The position numbers were made by a program, and so were the translations under genes. Below, piece by piece: positions 41,531 to 44,828 of a stretch of DNA of 44,828 nt. The stretch comes from an uncultured Butyricimonas sp. GTDB taxonomy: Bacteria > Bacteroidota > Bacteroidia > Bacteroidales > Marinifilaceae. The first letter of the stretch is position 1; each line of letters begins with the position of its first letter. The notes beneath the pieces are model-generated. The model was not told the origin of the DNA and did not search any database. It worked only from the letters and a program-made list of their open reading frames with translations. The stretch is taken from the NCBI GenBank assembly GCA_944320555.1, contig CALUHX010000019.1, positions 1-44,828 of the forward strand, in the 5' to 3' direction.

Positions 41531-42292
41531 TCACGCTATCTCCAGCAGACAGGGGCAATGGTCGGAATGAACCACGTCCATCAGGATGCGGGCGTCCCGC
41601 AGGCGGGACTCAAGATTGCGGGTGGCCATGCAATAGTCGATGCGCCACCCTTTATTGTTCTTCCGGGCGTTGAAACGGTAACTCCACCAGGAATATTGGC
41701 CCGGCTCGTCGTGGAAATAGCGGAAGGTGTCGATAAAACCGGAATTGATGAAATGGTCAATCCATTCCCGCTCCTCAGGCAGAAAGCCGCTGTTGTTGGC
41801 GTTGCGCACAGGGTCGTGAATATCGATGGGGCGGTGACAAATATTGTAATCGCCGCAAAGGATAAGACAAGGCCGGGTCTTCTGCAATTCATGCACATAA
41901 CTCTCGAAATCAGCGAGCCACTGCATCTTGAAGGCCTGCCGCTCGTCGCCGGATGTGCCGGAGGGATGGTAAACGCTCACGATGGACAGGTCGCCGTAAT
42001 CGGCGCGCAGGAAACGGCCCTCGTCGTCGTACACGGGCATGCCCATGCCATACTCCACGTGGTCCGGCTCCGTTTTGGAGAGAATGGCCACACCGCTGTA
42101 CCCTTTCTTCTTGGCCGAGAAGAAATAAGATTTGTAACCCAACGCCTCGAACTCGAGAGTGGGAATTTGTTCCGGTTGCGCCTTCGTCTCTTGCAGGCAA
42201 AGCACGTCCGGCCGCTCGGCAGCCAGCCAGTCGGTGAAGCCCTTGGCCAGCGCCGCCCGCAACCCGTTCACGTTATAAGTGATGATTTTCAT
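41531..42292 (-). CDS. xth: Exodeoxyribonuclease III
   Basis: A 253-residue DNA-repair nuclease of the ExoIII/AP-endonuclease family, which cuts at abasic sites and has 3' exonuclease activity. Standard motifs in order: ITYNVNGLRAAL, LCLQETKAQ with the metal-binding Glu, YHPSGTS, CGDYNICHRPIDIHDP, GWRIDYCMATR and the end HSDHCPCLLEI with the catalytic Asp-His. Length is normal. It is 18 bases after pit, probably the last gene of the DUF47-pit-xth unit. Cytoplasmic. Confidence 0.96.
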   Translation of the reverse strand: MKIITYNVNGLRAALAKGFTDWLAAERPDVLCLQETKAQPEQIPTLEFEALGYKSYFFSAKKKGYSGVAILSKTEPDHVEYGMGMPVYDDEGRFLRADYGDLSIVSVYHPSGTSGDERQAFKMQWLADFESYVHELQKTRPCLILCGDYNICHRPIDIHDPVRNANNSGFLPEEREWIDHFINSGFIDTFRYFHDEPGQYSWWSYRFNARKNNKGWRIDYCMATRNLESRLRDARILMDVVHSDHCPCLLEIA

Positions 42293-42310
42293 AAACGTCG
42301 CACAAATTAA

Positions 42311-43345
42311 TTATTTCGGCAAGGTGAGGAAAAGTCCCATCACCCAATAAACGAATCCGGACATCACGATGGTCGCCGGAATGGTCAGAATCCACGCCGC
42401 CACGATGTGCGTGGCCGTCGCCCAGCGGACGCTCGCCACGCCCTTGGTGATGCCGACACCGATGATGGAGCCGGTGATGGTGTGCGTGGTGCTCACGGGA
42501 ATACCCAGGACGGCCGTGCCAATCAAGGTCATCGCTCCCGCGGTCTCGGCGCAGAACCCCTGCGCCGGCTTCAAGGCGGCCAACCCGTCGCCCAAGGTCT
42601 TGATGACCTTCTTCCCGCCGATAATCGTCCCGGCGGCAATCACGGAATAGCAGGTGACAATCAGCCAGCCGGGCACGTGGAACTCGCCCGTGTTCTCATA
42701 GAGATAAGTACTGACGAACTCGTTCGACCCCGCCACGCTGAAAAGCAGGATGGCGATAATACCCATCGTCTTTTGGGCGTCGTTGGCCCCATGCCCCAAA
42801 CTGAATATGGCCGAGGAGAACAACTGGAAGAACTTGAACACGCCCTCCACCTTCAACGGATTGTGGCGATGGAACACCAGCATGGTCAAGCACATCATGA
42901 TGAATCCCAATATCATTCCAATCAACGGCGAAAGCACGATGAAAAGGATTATCTTCAGAATCCCGGAGGCAATCAGGGCGGAACTGCCATAGGTGAACCA
43001 CACCGGTCCTATCAAACCGCCAATCAGGGCGTGCGACACGCTGATGGGCATGCCGAAGTGCGTGCACAGCCACACCCAAATCACGGACCCTAAAAGCGCC
43101 GCCAGAATCAAATACTCGTTGATGCACGACGCCTGCACGATTCCCTCGCCCATTGTGTGGGCGACGCTCACTCCAAAAATGAAAATAGCCGCAAAGTTCC
43201 AAAAGGCCGCCCAAATGACCGCCATCGTCGGACTCAACACCTTTGTGGCGACTATGGTGGCGATGGAATTGGCCGCATCGTTCATTCCATTCAGAAAATC
43301 AAAAAGCAACGCTATGACGATAGCGATCAACACGATGGACAACAT
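42311..43345 (-). CDS. pit: Inorganic phosphate transporter, PiT family
   Basis: A 344-residue inner-membrane phosphate transporter with about ten hydrophobic helices. PiT signatures are present in both halves: FDFLNGMNDAANSIATIVATKVLSP (about residues 16-40) and SLGHGANDAQKTMGIIA (about 185-200), each with the inverted-repeat GxNDA core. It lies 5 bases after the DUF47 gene, the usual partner of Pit transporters. The length is at the short end of the family, with a simple loop. Cation-driven phosphate uptake is expected. Confidence 0.95.
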   Translation of the reverse strand: MLSIVLIAIVIALLFDFLNGMNDAANSIATIVATKVLSPTMAVIWAAFWNFAAIFIFGVSVAHTMGEGIVQASCINEYLILAALLGSVIWVWLCTHFGMPISVSHALIGGLIGPVWFTYGSSALIASGILKIILFIVLSPLIGMILGFIMMCLTMLVFHRHNPLKVEGVFKFFQLFSSAIFSLGHGANDAQKTMGIIAILLFSVAGSNEFVSTYLYENTGEFHVPGWLIVTCYSVIAAGTIIGGKKVIKTLGDGLAALKPAQGFCAETAGAMTLIGTAVLGIPVSTTHTITGSIIGVGITKGVASVRWATATHIVAAWILTIPATIVMSGFVYWVMGLFLTLPK

Positions 43346-43350
43346 AACGC

Positions 43351-44001
43351 TTAGGCGAATTTAATGATGACACTTTGCACGATATCGCCCACGCTCTTGG
43401 CGCAGTCGGTGGCGTCCTCGAGGGCCTGTCCGATATTCATCAATTTGACTAACTCAATCGCATCTTTTTCGTTGGCAAAAACATCGCTCATGAACTTCTC
43501 GTACATATCGTCGACCTCATGTTCGATTTTCTTGATTTTCAAACACAATTCATTGATTTCTTGCGGACGGCGCTGTATCGACTCCAAACGGCTCATTATT
43601 TCCCGCAGCAACTTGGCGTCCTCCACAATCGCTTGCCCCATGGCCACCAACAGTTTGTTCGTTTGCTTGGGGCGATACATCAACACCCTTCTGGCCGAAT
43701 CGTGAATGAAATCCAACAAGGTGTCCATCTGTCCGCCCAACGCGTTGATATCCTCTCTGTCGAAAGGCGTCACAAAGGTCTTGTTCAACTCCTCGTAGAG
43801 CTTGGCGGTAATCATGTCACCGTCGTGCTCCAAGTCTTTCACGGTTTTGTACAAGGAATTCTGTTTTTCCGAATTTTGTTCCTGCAACAACTCCACCAAC
43901 GAGGAGGCAGCCCTTTCAATATTAGAGGCTTGCTCTATGTACAGGGGGTAGAATTTTTTCTCTTTTACTACAAATAACTGAAGAAATCGGTCTATTTTCA
44001 T
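43351..44001 (-). CDS. DUF47-family PhoU-like protein
   Basis: A 216-residue helical cytoplasmic protein of the DUF47 (PhoU-like) family, often coupled to Pit phosphate transporters and thought to regulate them. The family landmarks VKDLEHDGDMITAKLYEELNKTFVTPFDREDI (about residues 55-85) and IKKIEHEVDDMYEKFMSDVF carry the acidic E-HDGD and EHEVDD metal-binding motifs. The start ATG 44001 is 23 bases after a TAnnTTTG promoter. It is the first gene of the DUF47-pit-xth group. Confidence 0.94.
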   Translation of the reverse strand: MKIDRFLQLFVVKEKKFYPLYIEQASNIERAASSLVELLQEQNSEKQNSLYKTVKDLEHDGDMITAKLYEELNKTFVTPFDREDINALGGQMDTLLDFIHDSARRVLMYRPKQTNKLLVAMGQAIVEDAKLLREIMSRLESIQRRPQEINELCLKIKKIEHEVDDMYEKFMSDVFANEKDAIELVKLMNIGQALEDATDCAKSVGDIVQSVIIKFA

Positions 44002-44023
44002 ACTTGGTATTTATTAATGCTGC

Positions 44024-44031
44024 AAAGGTAT
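44024..44031 (-). promoter_or_regulatory. TAnnTTTG promoter element of DUF47-pit-xth
   Basis: TACCTTTG on the minus strand, 22 bases before the DUF47 start. No clear -33 element. Confidence 0.55.
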
Positions 44032-44103
44032 AACGCATTAGCATACGAAGATGTTAATAATGTAAAAAACACAAAACATTTTTTAGAAATAACCTTAAGC
44101 ATT

Positions 44104-44828
44104 CTATTCCAATTCAAGGCCGAAAAGGGATTTCAACTCCGCCACGGCGGGGTTTTTCGACAAGAAATAGTCGAGTTTGTCTTTCGCCGTGAACAAACGC
44201 TTTTCTTCCTTGCCGTCGGTGGGCTCCACGTATACTTTGACATTCAACGTGATATACCCGTTATTCAATTGCCTTGACAGGAAATCCGCCAGGGAAGCCT
44301 GCAAATCGTTCACCCGCTCCAGCAGGAAATCGTTGTCCACCTCGAGGGTGATGACAAAGCCCTCCACCCGGGGCCGGTGGGAAGTCAGCGCGACCTTCAC
44401 GGCCTGGTCGGACCGCAAGGTGCCCACATATTGCCGCAGGGCAGCCGACACCTGCTCGGCGGTGAATGAATCCTTGGCCTTCACCCGATGGCTTTCTGCG
44501 GCATAGGCCGCAGGCTTCTCAAGATGGGCTGCTTCTTCCATCACCTCGTTCATGGCCTCTTTTACCCCAAACGTGCGGAGGGGGACAGAACGACGAAGCG
44601 GTTGCGCCGCTCCGGAAGGCTGCGCCGCCGGACGGACAGGTGGAGTTTGCGCACCAGTAGCCGCCGGTGTCGCCGTAGCAGCCCCTCCCTGCTGGAACTT
44701 TCCATTGAAGTCGTCAATCTTCAACAGGGCGGGAGTATCCTCTACGCTAAGGCTTTTTTTTTTAACTCTTTAACCTGGCAAAGACGGATACGAATGATTA
44801 CCACGCAACGACGCTTCTCCACACGGGC
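44104..44828 (-). CDS. dnaX: DNA polymerase III gamma/tau subunit (3' part, -1 frameshift)
   Basis: The 3' part of dnaX. Reading minus strand from the window edge, frame 0 encodes ...EKRRCVVIIRIRLCQVKELKKK then ALA and a TAG stop (44742-44744). This fits the end of domain III of DnaX, which usually reads KRLLVELALIKLCQ. From the A10 run onward the -1 frame continues with KSLSVEDTPALLKIDDFNG, a Pro/Ala linker (about 30 residues), and the Bacteroidetes tau C-terminal domain (SAALRQYVGTL...NDFLLERVNDLQASLADFLSRQLNNG...FTAKDKLDYFLSKNPAVAELKSLFGLELE). In that frame TAA stands 5 codons before the A-run, so the tail cannot be translated alone from upstream. A start codon TTG at 44724 would be needed otherwise. 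The gene is truncated by the window edge. Confidence 0.75.
44742..44772 (-). promoter_or_regulatory. dnaX A10 slippage or -1 frameshift site
   Basis: Ten A on the minus strand (T10 at 44754-44763). Frame 0 reads TTA-AAA-AAA-AAA-GCC-TTA-GCG-TAG and stops. The tau-tail frame reads AAA-AAA-AAA-AGC-CTT. One extra A in the RNA, or one -1 ribosome shift, joins them. A small stem TTGAAG/CTTCAA lies about 27 bases downstream. Confidence 0.75.

Noticed and set aside
44104-44724. An independent gene starting at TTG 44724
   Set aside because: The protein is the tail of DnaX and the same frame continues upstream through the A-run; a separate start is less likely than frameshifted dnaX.

Overview
The window looks like chromosome of a member of the Bacteroidota, probably order Bacteroidales. 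Two SusC/SusD outer-membrane import loci with ECF sigma/FecR control, a seven-gene SUF-queG operon, many lipoproteins, and promoters fitting the Bacteroidetes TAnnTTTG form support this. The family could be Odoribacteraceae (Butyricimonas or Odoribacter type), but that is an impression from protein style and untested. No rRNA, tRNA, CRISPR array, prophage or intact insertion sequence was seen.

Layout. 1-1.4 kb: a PD-(D/E)XK (Rpn-like) nuclease gene and an orphan LytTR regulator. 1.5-10.9 kb: locus 1, with the minus-strand run fecR-susC-susD-fasciclin lipoprotein-small lipoprotein, and a divergent nuclease gene plus ECF sigma gene. 10.9-11.1 kb: wreck of a DUF4143 ATPase gene with two palindromes. 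11.1-17.6 kb: minus-strand operon sufB-sufC-sufD-sufS-sufE-DUF59 gene-queG. 17.9-19.1 kb: intact AAA/DUF4143 ATPase behind a 45-bp near-perfect palindrome. 19.3-28.6 kb: locus 2, a paralogue of locus 1 in the order sigma-nuclease-fecR-susC-susD-fasciclin-lipoprotein, all on the minus strand. 28.9-30.5 kb: thiL and an unknown helical protein. 31-35.2 kb (minus strand): metallophosphoesterase, small beta-barrel protein, patatin/beta-barrel phospholipase and ybaK. 35.3-36.8 kb: a GHL10 glycosidase-like lipid- or periplasm-exported protein. 36.9-38 kb: sparse AT-rich region with small genes and large inverted repeats. 38-41.3 kb: Fur-family regulator with a P1B metal ATPase, divergent from a ferredoxin-nitroreductase fusion. 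41.4 kb: a 50-bp perfect palindrome. 41.5-44 kb: DUF47 gene, pit and xth operon. 44.1 kb to the end: the 3' part of dnaX, whose tau C-terminus lies in the -1 frame behind a run of ten A.

How it fits together. Each SusCD locus is a self-contained cell-surface signalling and import module: the STN domain of SusC should signal through FecR to the ECF sigma factor. Instead of glycoside hydrolases each locus carries a fasciclin-domain lipoprotein and a second small lipoprotein. In both loci a PD-(D/E)XK nuclease gene sits between the sigma gene and fecR. Both susC genes also seem to change base composition at the same protein position just after the plug domain, which suggests exchange of the barrel/SusD part. 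The rest is housekeeping: Fe-S assembly, thiamine and queuosine metabolism, phosphate and metal transport, repair and replication.
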